A stretch of 48,676 bases of DNA from an uncultured Collinsella sp. (GTDB lineage Bacteria; Actinomycetota; Coriobacteriia; Coriobacteriales; Coriobacteriaceae): the NCBI GenBank assembly GCA_902496115.1, contig CABUZK010000009.1, forward strand, positions 1 through 48,676. Reading direction: 5' to 3'. Below the pieces are notes generated by a model. The model searched no databases, was not told the DNA's origin, and worked only from the letters and a program-made list of their open reading frames with translations. Shown here piece after piece: positions 24,841-33,222 of this stretch. Made by a program: the position numbers and the translations under genes. Position 1 is the first letter of the stretch. Every line of letters begins with the position of its first letter.

Positions 24841-25443
24841 CTAGAGCGCCTTCTTGCTGGGCGCAATCACCTCGTCCACCAGGCCCAGCTCCAGAGCGCG
24901 CCTGGCGTTGCACCAGCAGTCGCGCTCGGTGAGCTCGTGGAACTCCTGGGCGCTCAGGTTGCCATGCTCGGCCAGCAGCTCGTCCAGCTCGGCGCGCATG
25001 GCCGCTGTATGCTGGGCCACGATCTCGATATCGGTCTGCTGCGCCATGCCCATGCCGCCCATCAGTTGGTGGATGAGCACCTGCGTGTGGCGGTACACCT
25101 GACGGTGGTCGCCGCAGGCCAAGATCACCGCGGCCATCGAGGCCACGACGCCCTCGCCCACCGTGATCACGGGGCAATCGAGCGACTGCATGGTGTCGAT
25201 GAGCGCCAGCCCCGCCGTGACGCTGCCGCCCGGGCTGTTGATGATGAGGGTGATGGGCTCGGTCGCACTTTGATGCTCCAGCACCAGCATGGACTTAATA
25301 AGGCCGTTGCAGGTCGCATCGTTGACCTCGCCCTCCAGCAGCAGCACACGGCTGTTGAGCAGTTCGCTTGCCATATCGACAGCGGCAACACGGCCGTCCT
25401 TGGACTTCTTTATGATGCTGGGCTCACGATACATAACGGGCAT
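24841..25443 (-). CDS. clpP: ClpP-family serine protease, accessory copy
   Basis: A 200-residue ClpP-type protease, which normally forms a two-ring chamber and degrades proteins fed by an ATPase. The catalytic triad is visible: S102 in GEGVVASMAAVI, H125 in VLIHQLMGG, and D175 in ERDCWCNARRALELGLVDE. SPGGSV (70-75) supplies the oxyanion loop. The active-site helix has ASMAA where housekeeping ClpP usually has ASMGA. No ClpX, ClpA or trigger-factor gene is near, unlike the usual housekeeping locus. It lies 115 bases after the VirD4-like gene, beyond a terminator at 25478-25520, and before an unknown gene. It is likely an extra copy with a special partner. Confidence 0.88.
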   Translation of the reverse strand: MPVMYREPSIIKKSKDGRVAAVDMASELLNSRVLLLEGEVNDATCNGLIKSMLVLEHQSATEPITLIINSPGGSVTAGLALIDTMQSLDCPVITVGEGVVASMAAVILACGDHRQVYRHTQVLIHQLMGGMGMAQQTDIEIVAQHTAAMRAELDELLAEHGNLSAQEFHELTERDCWCNARRALELGLVDEVIAPSKKAL

Positions 25444-25477
25444 GGCAATTCCCTTCTAAACGGAATCGGTAAGGAGG

Positions 25478-25520
25478 CAAAAACTGGACCGCACGGCTTA
25501 CGACTAACGGAAGCCGTGCG
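25478..25520 (-). terminator. Rho-independent terminator after the VirD4-like gene
   Basis: Minus strand: CGCACGGCTT at 25520-25511 pairs perfectly with AAGCCGTGCG at 25499-25490, followed six bases later by TTTTT. It lies between the VirD4-like gene and clpP, so clpP either has its own promoter or relies on readthrough. Confidence 0.7.
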
Positions 25521-25558
25521 ACAAAACATGCAAGATGGGGTACACAAAGCTGCAAGGG

Positions 25559-27043
25559 CTAATCCCTCAGCCACTTGGCAGCATTGGGATGATCGGCGCA
25601 AAAGTACTTCTTGGCGCGGAAGGGACGCATGCCGGTCACCTTGACCAGGCAATCGGTGCGGGGCATAAGCCCAACCTCGCCTGGGGTCATCACGCAACCG
25701 CGCACATCTACGGCAGTGCGCTCGGCGCCCACGTACTTGGTGCCCAAAACCGACTCGCCACACAGTTCGCTTATGTAGTTCTGCGTCGCGATGTTGCTGC
25801 CGCCGCCCATATAGACCAAACTATCGCAGTTATCGAGGATGGTAAGCGCCGTGGATTTGCCGTACACGACATCGAGCTGGCTCAGCGATTGCGCACACAT
25901 CAAAAAGCTAATGCCGCGACTGCGCACAGTCGCAATGCTGCGCTCAAAATCGGGGATGCGGCCCACATTGGGAAACTCATCGAGCACAAACTGCACGCGA
26001 CGCTGCAAATGGCCGCTGGGGCTGGCATCGGCACGGCGCTGGGCAAGGTTAAACAGCTGCTTAAGGGCAACGTTCGCAAGCCATGCATTAGCCGAATCGT
26101 TGTCGCTCACCTTAAGATCGATCATGCGCTTGCCCTCGTCAATACGATCAAGACGCATCTCGTCATTCTCAAAAACGCGCATGAGCTGAGGCGTCTTAAG
26201 CCGCGAGATAGTTGCATTGAGCGTGATCAGAATACTCTTAAGCGTCCTATCTGCCGCACCTCGAAAATCGCGATACTGCTCAACGCCATACAGATCAGCG
26301 TTCTCCGCACCAAACTTATCGAGAAACTCCCTGGACTCCACCTCTTCTACAAGGTAGTCCAACGGGAATCGCCCCTCACCATCTCCCGTAACCTTGATGA
26401 GCGCAGCCAGTTTAAAGACGTTGTTCATCTTAAGGTAGCGGCGCGGGGCATTGGGGTCCTCACCCGGCGTAAGGGTGCCGGCAAGGGTCTCCAGGAGGAA
26501 CAGGATTCCAACAATCGCTCGAAGCAGCAGGTCGCTCGCGTTATTCCAGAACGGATCATACCTAAGGCTACGGCCGTCAGGATCGACCCCCTCCATGATT
26601 GCCGCCACTGTGGTGGGGATATCCTCGACATCCATCACGTAACGCAGAGGGTCGTATCCGGCCGACTGCTCGGGATTAACAGTATCGAGAACCGTTACCT
26701 CGTAGCCGTCCTCTTCAAAGCCTTTCCCCGTACGGCGCAGCAGCTCACCCTTGGTGTCTGTGACCACATAACAGCATTCGTGGTGATTGAGCAGGTTGGG
26801 CAAAATGAAACTCGCCGTTTTGCCGCTGCCGGTACCTCCAAAGGCAAAAACATTGTTGGACACACTCGTCTCCCAATGCTTGTCGTCCTCGTAGAACGCC
26901 ACCGTGGCACCCTGCGCCAGGATCACGTCGCGCTGCTCATCGCCGGACGACAGCGCCCGCATCTCCTCCTTAGTCGCCCACTTCTTGGTCTGATACTCCG
27001 TTTGCTGCGCGGCCTCGTAGCCGTACATCTTGATGACTGGCAT
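25559..27043 (-). CDS. VirD4/TraG-like coupling ATPase lacking the N-terminal membrane anchor
   Basis: A 494-residue ATPase of the type IV secretion coupling-protein family, which normally brings DNA to a conjugation channel. Walker A is GGTGSGKT (69-76), VVTDTKGELLRR (93-104) is the family's next motif, and Walker B FVLDEFPNVGRIPDFE is at about 350-366. The usual two N-terminal membrane helices are absent: the protein begins with a polar MPVIKMYGYEAAQQTEYQTKK and the ATG at 27043 has AAAGGGG seven bases upstream, so nothing is missing upstream. No relaxase, VirB4 or channel gene is in the window. It is paired with a CxxC protein upstream and a ClpP downstream. Confidence 0.85.
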   Translation of the reverse strand: MPVIKMYGYEAAQQTEYQTKKWATKEEMRALSSGDEQRDVILAQGATVAFYEDDKHWETSVSNNVFAFGGTGSGKTASFILPNLLNHHECCYVVTDTKGELLRRTGKGFEEDGYEVTVLDTVNPEQSAGYDPLRYVMDVEDIPTTVAAIMEGVDPDGRSLRYDPFWNNASDLLLRAIVGILFLLETLAGTLTPGEDPNAPRRYLKMNNVFKLAALIKVTGDGEGRFPLDYLVEEVESREFLDKFGAENADLYGVEQYRDFRGAADRTLKSILITLNATISRLKTPQLMRVFENDEMRLDRIDEGKRMIDLKVSDNDSANAWLANVALKQLFNLAQRRADASPSGHLQRRVQFVLDEFPNVGRIPDFERSIATVRSRGISFLMCAQSLSQLDVVYGKSTALTILDNCDSLVYMGGGSNIATQNYISELCGESVLGTKYVGAERTAVDVRGCVMTPGEVGLMPRTDCLVKVTGMRPFRAKKYFCADHPNAAKWLRD

Positions 27044-27080
27044 GGCGTGACCCCTTTCTTGTCCGTGGCGTTAGTGGTTG

Positions 27081-27998
27081 TTAAGCAATGCGATCGTCGC
27101 CGTCGTCCTCATTGAGCTGTGCCGAGTGCGGCGACTTGGTCGCGTGACCGATCAGGCGCTCGGCCTGCGCCAGATAACTCTCGCGAGCAGCAGTTGAGAC
27201 CGTTGTGTCGCCCAGGTACGCAAGCAGTGCATGGATCATCAGCTTGTCAAGCAGGTCGTAATCTTTATGATGCTTGATATTGAGGAGATAGCGATTTTCG
27301 AGTCCGTGTACTTTGTTGGTCAAATCGATTTCCATCTTTTCCTCCATGTAATAAAAAGTGTGTCGTTCGTCCAAAAGTGCCTCAAACGGGCGTTTGACGC
27401 ATAACTCAAAGTTGAAACGCGGACTCGTATCGAACACGCGTCGCTGCACCTTGAGGTAGCGCTTATAAAACATGACGGCATCATCTTCATCCGCCGTAAA
27501 GCCACGCGATCCATCGCGGTGCAGCCGGTCGCATGGCTTTCTGCCATCGGTATGGCGCACGAAGGAGGACGGGATATAGGCACCCTGCTTGGTGCTGTAC
27601 TTCATCCCTGTCGCAACTTCCTCGAACAAGAGAACACCAGCCGATTTAAAGCCCGCAGTACGCCCGTGCCTAAACATACTCACCACAGTCGCTACACTGC
27701 CTATGCGGCTATCGCGCGGGGGAAAATACAGTGGCAGCAAAGCGAGTGTCGCGGCAGTCAAAAGTTCGCGGGCCTCGTGTACATCGGCTCGATACTGCTC
27801 GGGCACCAGCCCGGGAATATCGGGCGAGCGCTCTTCCAGCACGCCAACGAGCGATTTGGCCAGGCGCTCGACGTTCTTCTCGCCGCAGTACGGACACGGA
27901 AGAGACCGTTCTACCTTTCCGTTCATTTCGCACATGTCGCGGAGATCCTCGTCGATCGCACTGAGGAATGCCTCGTAGATGTTGTCCCGTTTCTTCAT
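27081..27998 (-). CDS. hypothetical protein with CPYC motif (305 aa), before virD4-like gene
   Basis: A 305-residue protein starting MKKRDNIYEAFLSAIDEDL at 27998. It has one CPYCGEKN motif (35-42), like half a zinc ribbon or a redox site, a leucine-rich helix (LLTAATLALLPLYF) and a C-terminal helical domain (DYDLLDKLMIHALLAYLGD) ending in an acidic tail. It is the first gene of the minus-strand group with the VirD4-like ATPase, 37 bases ahead of it. The 289 bases upstream are AT-rich and hold the start regions of this gene and the divergent gene at 28288. I do not recognise the family. It may deliver substrate to, or regulate, the ATPase. Confidence 0.65.
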   Translation of the reverse strand: MKKRDNIYEAFLSAIDEDLRDMCEMNGKVERSLPCPYCGEKNVERLAKSLVGVLEERSPDIPGLVPEQYRADVHEARELLTAATLALLPLYFPPRDSRIGSVATVVSMFRHGRTAGFKSAGVLLFEEVATGMKYSTKQGAYIPSSFVRHTDGRKPCDRLHRDGSRGFTADEDDAVMFYKRYLKVQRRVFDTSPRFNFELCVKRPFEALLDERHTFYYMEEKMEIDLTNKVHGLENRYLLNIKHHKDYDLLDKLMIHALLAYLGDTTVSTAARESYLAQAERLIGHATKSPHSAQLNEDDGDDRIA

Positions 27999-28287
27999 GA
28001 ATGTTTCTTTCTATCCGGTTTCGGGTGTTTGGTGTAAGTCTGTTCTAAGTTTTAGAATGCTCTGAGGTATGGATGATGACAATCGACCTAACCTGCAGCT
28101 TCGTTAGTGAAATCACCCTGCTTGATAGCGCGGTTTGCCTAAAGGCTGTGTAGCGATTGCATCAAGCAGTTGGTATTGAGTTGGTTTTGGATTGCTTCGA
28201 GGATAGCACAGTAGGCTGTTCTCGTCATTAGAAATTTTTAAATTTTTCTGCTATTATATAGCCCACCAAGAAGAAAGGGCTCTATAC

Positions 28288-29721
28288 ATGCGTGAAACAA
28301 CATCATTGCCACGTCTCACCGCCGCCGCCCTCTCGCGCGCGCTTAACCTAGAACAAGGCAGCCGCCTACTCACCGTTCGCCTACCTGGCGCCATCGGCTG
28401 CGAGGCGCTTCGTGAATGCTTCAGGCTGAACGGCAACGGCGTACCTAATATTTGCGAACTTGAGCCCGGCAAGCAGAACACGGGCAATGACAACGCGGCG
28501 CCGGTGTTTATCGATGCCACAGCTTGCGTTCGCAAACGTTTTCGCGAAATCAACAGCGCATGTGAGGCGCTCATTAATGATCTGGAGCCTGGCTACCTGG
28601 GCTTCTGCGATTGGGAGGCCTATCTCTGGTGCCTGTATGCACTAGCCCTCTCCGGTCGTACTCGAGCCGCCGTACTGCTGCCGTTCGAGTCTTTGGACAA
28701 CGCCGAGCAGGCACGCGCGATTCTGTTGCGCGAGGGGCTCGTCGAAAGCGTCCTATATCACCCGCTCGCCGAATCTCCGATGCACGGCATGTACGCACTT
28801 ATTGTATTGTCGACGGGAAATCGCAGCGTTTCATTCCGCAATGCCGCCACGCCCATGCCACGCCTTCGGTTTGCCGACGGGGCTCGCTACCCCAATCTTC
28901 CCTTGGCTTTCTCCCCTGACTGGAGCGGCATCGAGTGCGACTCACGCAAAACGGTTTCCATTGAAACCGTCGAGCTCGAAACGCGCAAGCTACTCCAACA
29001 CCACGCCGCGCTCTCCAAAGGCAGGGTTGGCCTGATCTCCGTAGCTCAAAACTACAGCGCAACGCTCGGCGACAGCTTTATGCGCGTGGTGCCGTTTATG
29101 CCCCGAGACAGCACCACCTCGGATGACATCGACGCTGTCGAGGTGCGCCGCATTTCATCTCAGGATTTCCGCAACGGCTATTTGCTGCCCAAGGATGTTG
29201 CGGAAGGCGCGTCGGAGCTGGATTCCGAACCTGTAAAGGTAAGTCCAGACGTGTTGGCTCGTTACGAGCTTCGTTGCGGCGATATCGTCATGCCGCGCAT
29301 ACTCGGTCGTTACGGCGCGTCGAACCTACTTGTGGTCGGCATCGATGATGCAAAGCAGCATCTAGTTGCCTCGCACAACACCACCGCCATTCGCCCGGCG
29401 ATTCCAACGATGACCGACGAGGAGCGCATGGTGTATGCAGAGATGGTCGCGGCGTACCTCACCGACGGCCATGGGTCCATAGTTTTGCAGGTATTGTCCG
29501 ACAATCAGTACAGCCACGCCATCCGCCCTACCGATCTGTTCGAGATCGAAGTCCCACCAGCACTCGACCCGCGTACGCGCGAGTATAGCGAATCCATCAA
29601 TCGCTTTGCCGAGGTCGTAAGGGCCAAGAAACAAGCCGAGGCCGCTGTCGCCCAAGCCCAGCGCAACCTCGAAGCCGCAAAGAAGGCCGTTACTCAGGTG
29701 GTCGACCAGGCCTGTGAGTAG
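28288..29721 (+). CDS. degenerate HsdM-like protein fused to an HsdS-like recognition domain (orphan)
   Basis: A 477-residue protein; ATG at 28288 follows AAAGGG. Residues 105-175 read like the C-terminal half of a type I N6-adenine methyltransferase (DWEAYLWCLYALALSGRTRAAV, then an IR-x-x-L-x-E-like segment and ALIVLSTGN). Residues of about 260-420 resemble a type I specificity (TRD) domain (GDIVMPRILGRY, NTTAIRP), and 430-477 is the coiled coil that usually follows it. The SAM-binding motif is missing and EPGY (100-103) stands where NPPF/Y would be, so it should not methylate. No hsdR, hsdM or second hsdS lies nearby. It may be a DNA-binding protein re-used from a type I system. A strong hairpin follows. 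Confidence 0.7.
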   Translation: MRETTSLPRLTAAALSRALNLEQGSRLLTVRLPGAIGCEALRECFRLNGNGVPNICELEPGKQNTGNDNAAPVFIDATACVRKRFREINSACEALINDLEPGYLGFCDWEAYLWCLYALALSGRTRAAVLLPFESLDNAEQARAILLREGLVESVLYHPLAESPMHGMYALIVLSTGNRSVSFRNAATPMPRLRFADGARYPNLPLAFSPDWSGIECDSRKTVSIETVELETRKLLQHHAALSKGRVGLISVAQNYSATLGDSFMRVVPFMPRDSTTSDDIDAVEVRRISSQDFRNGYLLPKDVAEGASELDSEPVKVSPDVLARYELRCGDIVMPRILGRYGASNLLVVGIDDAKQHLVASHNTTAIRPAIPTMTDEERMVYAEMVAAYLTDGHGSIVLQVLSDNQYSHAIRPTDLFEIEVPPALDPRTREYSESINRFAEVVRAKKQAEAAVAQAQRNLEAAKKAVTQVVDQACE

Positions 29722-29746
29722 CGCATACATAGGCAGTAGAAACGTC

Positions 29747-29785
29747 TTAAGCCGGCGGCAGGAACTAATCCTGCCGCCGGCTTAA
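29747..29785. terminator. bidirectional hairpin between convergent genes
   Basis: A perfect 17-bp stem (TTAAGCCGGCGGCAGGA, five-base loop, exact complement) in the 73 bases between the convergent HsdM/S-like and AbiEii genes. No long T run follows on either strand, but the position and the stability suggest a shared transcription end. Confidence 0.7.
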
Positions 29786-29794
29786 CTATCTAGC

Positions 29795-30685
29795 CTATTC
29801 CCATCCCGTGGTCTGAGGATTCCATTTGCGCACATTCGCCGAATGATTAAAGCACGGTGTATACAACCGATTGACGACCCCTTCTGCCCCAGCAATGTTC
29901 CCCGCGAGATCAAGTACCCCCGCCTGCCTCGCCATCTTTATGTACTGCGCAGAACCATTTTGTTTCCACCAGAGAGGCGCCACGAACTCTTCCGGCATTG
30001 CCACCTTGCGGGCAGATGCTTCTTTCTCGACCCTCTCGACAAGCGTAGTCCCATCGACGAAGCAAGTTTTCGCGTACACCAAGATGTCGACTATATCCTT
30101 GATTCGCGAAGAGGCACGGCCCTCATGCATCTCTACCATTGCGAGCAATTTATCTGCAAGGGCACTCTCCACTCGGCATACTCGATAGTCGCAGACTGGG
30201 AGCCCCTCAATATTCAAACGATCGATCGGCGCAAGAACCTCAGGCTCAAGTCCCCGCACTTCATCAATTACCAAGTCAATTGAAATTGGCTGCAGCTTCT
30301 TGGTTCCCATAAAGGGGGTGAACCACACCTTCGCACCACACCGATACTCATCTTCTTTTTTGATCTGCTCTGCACGATCAAAGACAAACGAAACGAAATC
30401 CTCCAGATCAATCGAAGCCGCCCGCGCCAGATCGGCAACAGCCTCTTCGAGGCTCTCCTCTTGAGCAACCAAGTCAATATCTCTTGTGACACGCGCATCG
30501 AGTGTTCGCGCCAAGACGCTTTGGCCACCCTTGAGTACAAAGCGGCCGTCATCTTCTGAAAAAACGCGACATAGGAAGCGATGAAAGTAGAAACCGACGA
30601 TCGCCCGATTAGTATCCATCGGCGATTCTCTTGCGGCATCCCTAACAGCCATCTCCAGTGCGGCAGGTGTTTTGTACTTCACCAT
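29795..30685 (-). CDS. abiEii: AbiEii-type nucleotidyltransferase toxin
   Basis: A 296-residue toxin of the type IV AbiE system. The DNA polymerase beta-like core is visible: FVLKGGQSVLAR with G53, G54 and S56, then TRDIDL with D69 and D71; the later K-and-D motif lies in KLLAMVEMHEGRASSRIKDIVD. Family members transfer nucleotides to cellular RNA acceptors and stop growth, which limits phage spread. The ATG at 30685 is only two bases from GGAGG; the next codon, GTG at 30682, has better spacing and may be the true start. It lies 15 bases after the antitoxin gene, in the usual antitoxin-toxin order. Confidence 0.9.
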   Translation of the reverse strand: MVKYKTPAALEMAVRDAARESPMDTNRAIVGFYFHRFLCRVFSEDDGRFVLKGGQSVLARTLDARVTRDIDLVAQEESLEEAVADLARAASIDLEDFVSFVFDRAEQIKKEDEYRCGAKVWFTPFMGTKKLQPISIDLVIDEVRGLEPEVLAPIDRLNIEGLPVCDYRVCRVESALADKLLAMVEMHEGRASSRIKDIVDILVYAKTCFVDGTTLVERVEKEASARKVAMPEEFVAPLWWKQNGSAQYIKMARQAGVLDLAGNIAGAEGVVNRLYTPCFNHSANVRKWNPQTTGWE

Positions 30686-30700
30686 GTCCTCCGTTTTTCA

Positions 30701-31324
30701 TTACTCGTTCAGCGCCGTCAACAAGGGCATCATCAACTCGCGTCGTTTGGCGGTTTTAGAGTTCTCCTCTACAAGATCTTTCAGCCGCTGTATCTCGAGC
30801 CCTCGCCCAAGCGCGTCGTTATAGGCATCGATAATTAATGAGGGGTCCTCGCAATCGAGGCAAAGATCAACAAGCGTGCGCTCGGGTTTAGTTACCGGCA
30901 GGCCGTCGAGCCAGACGATGTCCTGCTCAGCGATCTCGCGCTTTGCAAAAGAAAGGGATTCGTTTCTCGTATTGATGCGCATGGGCGCGGTCATCCTGTA
31001 GGGGGACAGATAGAAATCGCCCATTTGCTGTAGGTTCGCCGCTGTCGTACCGCTCACGGCGATGCCATCCCACTGGCGTTTTCTCTCCCACGCGCAAAGG
31101 GAGGGATTGGTGAGTTTCCAAAAAGCGTTGAGCTCGTCAGTGTCTCGGCGCTGCGTGCCCGACATCCGGTAGGCGCCGTGGCATATCCGTTCAAGACGCC
31201 CCACGCGGCATGAGTGTGCCAGCGCATCTCGAGAGATGTCCATACGAGCCGCCTGGGCTGTGGTGAACACGCCCTCACTCTCGGAAAGCTCGCTTATCGC
31301 CGTTATGTTGCTAAAGTACTTCAT
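30701..31324 (-). CDS. abiEi: AbiEi-type antitoxin (transcriptional autorepressor)
   Basis: A 207-residue antitoxin starting MKYFSNITAISEL at 31324. The N-terminal part (SESEGVFTTAQAARMDISRDALAHSCRVGRLERICHGAYRM) is the winged-helix domain that binds its own promoter; the rest (DGLPVTKPERTLVDLC and onward) is the AbiEi C-terminal antitoxin domain. In this type IV pair the antitoxin counters the toxin's effect without binding it. Its open frame runs upstream through the 182-bp repeat at 31444-31625, but that part is not coding. The neighbouring repeat and AT-rich leader should carry the promoter and operator. Confidence 0.88.
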   Translation of the reverse strand: MKYFSNITAISELSESEGVFTTAQAARMDISRDALAHSCRVGRLERICHGAYRMSGTQRRDTDELNAFWKLTNPSLCAWERKRQWDGIAVSGTTAANLQQMGDFYLSPYRMTAPMRINTRNESLSFAKREIAEQDIVWLDGLPVTKPERTLVDLCLDCEDPSLIIDAYNDALGRGLEIQRLKDLVEENSKTAKRRELMMPLLTALNE

Positions 31325-31443
31325 GTTGCAATTGTAGGATATTCTCATGCTTTTGCAACGTGATTTTGATTCCCTATGACCGGCGTGCTTTGCGTACCCC
31401 TTTTCTGCCACCACTTTGTCATCGGCCCACCATCCCCTGCTAT

Positions 31444-31625
31444 CGAGGTCTAATACTTTTCCGCGAAGTGAACGTCTGTTTTTGGACCCCTGGAGCATCC
31501 GCATTTTTCAACGGCATAAACGCAGGATTCTGGCATCAAAGCCGCAGGAAACGGCACCCGAAAAGTGTCGATGCTTCGGGGGTCCGTTTTCACTCATTCA
31601 CTTCTCGGAAAAGTATTAGACCTCG
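31444..31625. repeat. 182-bp palindromic repeat element, copy 1
   Basis: Begins CGAGGTCTAATACTTTTCCG and ends with its near-complement, about 30 bp at each end, two bases differing. The inner parts also pair, so the whole element folds into one long imperfect hairpin. A second copy of the same length stands at 34519-34700. It has no coding capacity; MITE- or REP-like. Confidence 0.85.
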
Positions 31626-31734
31626 CTGTCAGCCGTCCCAAAGATCAGACTGCACCTCCTTCACGCCACGCAAAACCTGCCTTTTCTGCCCCCGCCCGCC
31701 TCCGCGCCACCCAAAAACTCATCCAACATTAATC

Positions 31735-31762
31735 TTGGCTCAAGAATCGCTTAATCTATAAC
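31735..31762 (+). promoter_or_regulatory. sigma-70-like promoter for the DUF4342/two-component operon
   Basis: TTGGCT (31735-31740), 16-base spacer, TATAAC (31757-31762). Transcription would start near 31770, giving a leader of about 105 bases that contains a GC-rich CCCGGGC/GCCCGG hairpin before the start codon at 31876. Confidence 0.5.
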
Positions 31763-31875
31763 CTGCACTATAGAGTTCGACCAAGGGCGGGGCGGCGCAA
31801 CGCAGACCGCCGAACGCAACGCTCGAGCCCGGGCAGATCGCCCGGCGTCGCGCCCATCGAACGAAAGGACAGGTC

Positions 31876-32418
31876 ATGGACGACCTCGAAAAAGTTGAAA
31901 CCATCCGCACCAAGTGCAACGTGAGCTACACCGACGCCAAGGCGGCGCTCGACGCTGCCGACGGCAACGTTTTGGATGCCATCATTTGGCTCGAGTCGCA
32001 GGGCAAGACGCAGACCACGTCGGCGCACGCCGCCACCGAGTCCGCGCCAGTCGATGAGCCCTCGGCCGAGATGGTCGCCGCGCAAGCCGCCTACGAAAAG
32101 TCGAGCGAAAAGACCGACTTCTCCAAGAAGATGGACAGCGTGTGGGAGTACCTCAAAAAACTCTTCCGCCTGAGCCTGGACACCAAGTTTATCGCCACGC
32201 GCCGCGATGCGATCATCCTCAACATCCCCATCCTGATTCCCATCGTCGCCCTGTTTGCCTGGGGCGCCACGATTTGGCTGATGCTGATTGGCCTGTTCTT
32301 TGGCATGCGCTACCGCATCGACAGCGACGGCGACGTGCCCGGCAGCATCAACAACCTTATGAATCACGCCGCCGACGCCGCGGACGACATCAAACAAAAT
32401 CTGAACGACGACAAGTAA
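31876..32418 (+). CDS. DUF4342 membrane protein with UBA-like N-terminus
   Basis: A 180-residue protein; AAAGGAC lies six bases before the ATG. Residues 1-45 form a UBA/TS-N-like three-helix fold (VETIRTKCNVSYTDAKAALDAADGNVLDAIIWLE). A polar linker follows, then a short amphipathic section and one to two membrane helices (about 113-142, AIILNIPILIPIVALFAWGATIWLMLIGLFFGM). This is the DUF4342 layout found in Gram-positive bacteria; the function is unknown. It is 18 bases upstream of the response regulator and likely shares its transcript, so it may be linked to the signalling system. Confidence 0.8.
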   Translation: MDDLEKVETIRTKCNVSYTDAKAALDAADGNVLDAIIWLESQGKTQTTSAHAATESAPVDEPSAEMVAAQAAYEKSSEKTDFSKKMDSVWEYLKKLFRLSLDTKFIATRRDAIILNIPILIPIVALFAWGATIWLMLIGLFFGMRYRIDSDGDVPGSINNLMNHAADAADDIKQNLNDDK

Positions 32419-32436
32419 TCGCAGACGGGGGCACGC

Positions 32437-33222
32437 ATGGCACGGATCCTGATCGTAGAGGACGAGGAGAAAATCGCCCGCTTTGTGACGCTCGAACTGG
32501 AGCACGAGGGCTACCAGGTGGAGCACGCCGCCGACGGCCGCACCGCCGTGGACCTGGCGCTGGAGCGCGACTACGATCTGATTCTGCTCGATGTGCTGTT
32601 GCCGCAGCTCAACGGCATGGAGGTCCTGCGGCGTGTCCGCAAGCACAAGGATGTGCCGGTGATCATGGTCACCGCGCGCGATGCCGTGATGGACAAGGTT
32701 GCCGGGCTCGATGCCGGCGCCGACGATTACCTGACCAAGCCGTTTGCGATCGAGGAGCTGTTCGCACGGATCCGCGTGGCGCTGAAGCGCTCGGAGGCCG
32801 TGCGGGCGGCTTCGGGCGTTGGTGGCGCCGGGACTGGGGCGGGCGCGGCAGGTGGCTCGAGTGTCGGCTCCACTGCGATGCCCCCGGCAACCGACACGAC
32901 CCAGACCGCTGCCACGCCCTCCCCCGCCGCGCTTACCGTGGGCTCGGTCGCGCTCGACCCCAACCGCCGCGAAGTCACGGTCGGCGATTCGCCCATCGCG
33001 CTCACGGCCCGCGAGTTCGATGTCCTCGCCCTGCTTATGGCGCATGCCGGCACCGTGCTCACACGCGAGCGCATCGCGCACGAGGCGCTGGGCTATGAAT
33101 ACGTGGGCGACACCAACAACGTCGACGTGCACATCGCGCACCTGCGCGCCAAGATCGAGGACGCCGGCGGCGCCCGCATCATCCAGACCGTGCGCGGGGT
33201 GGGCTATGTCTGCCGCGCGTAA
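32437..33222 (+). CDS. OmpR/PhoB-family response regulator
   Basis: A 261-residue regulator. The receiver domain (1-118) has the acidic pocket VEDEE (7-11), phosphate acceptor D52 in LILLDVLLPQ and K101 in TKPF. A 40-residue Ala/Gly/Thr/Pro-rich linker (about 120-165) is longer than usual. The C-terminal winged helix (168-261, LTAREFDVLALLMAHAG and VRGVGYVCRA) binds DNA. The kinase gene overlaps its end by 17 bases, so the two form a coupled pair. Target genes are not visible; the pair may control its own operon. Confidence 0.95.
   Translation: MARILIVEDEEKIARFVTLELEHEGYQVEHAADGRTAVDLALERDYDLILLDVLLPQLNGMEVLRRVRKHKDVPVIMVTARDAVMDKVAGLDAGADDYLTKPFAIEELFARIRVALKRSEAVRAASGVGGAGTGAGAAGGSSVGSTAMPPATDTTQTAATPSPAALTVGSVALDPNRREVTVGDSPIALTAREFDVLALLMAHAGTVLTRERIAHEALGYEYVGDTNNVDVHIAHLRAKIEDAGGARIIQTVRGVGYVCRA

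Noticed and set aside
23948..25177. 409-aa reading of the gene after clpP
   Set aside because: The first 120 residues overlap clpP in another phase and are Gly/Arg/Pro-rich shadow sequence; the ATG at 24766 has the ribosome site.
25535..27115. 526-aa plus-strand open frame
   Set aside because: Antisense to the VirD4-like gene with its intact Walker motifs; no ribosome site or family marks.
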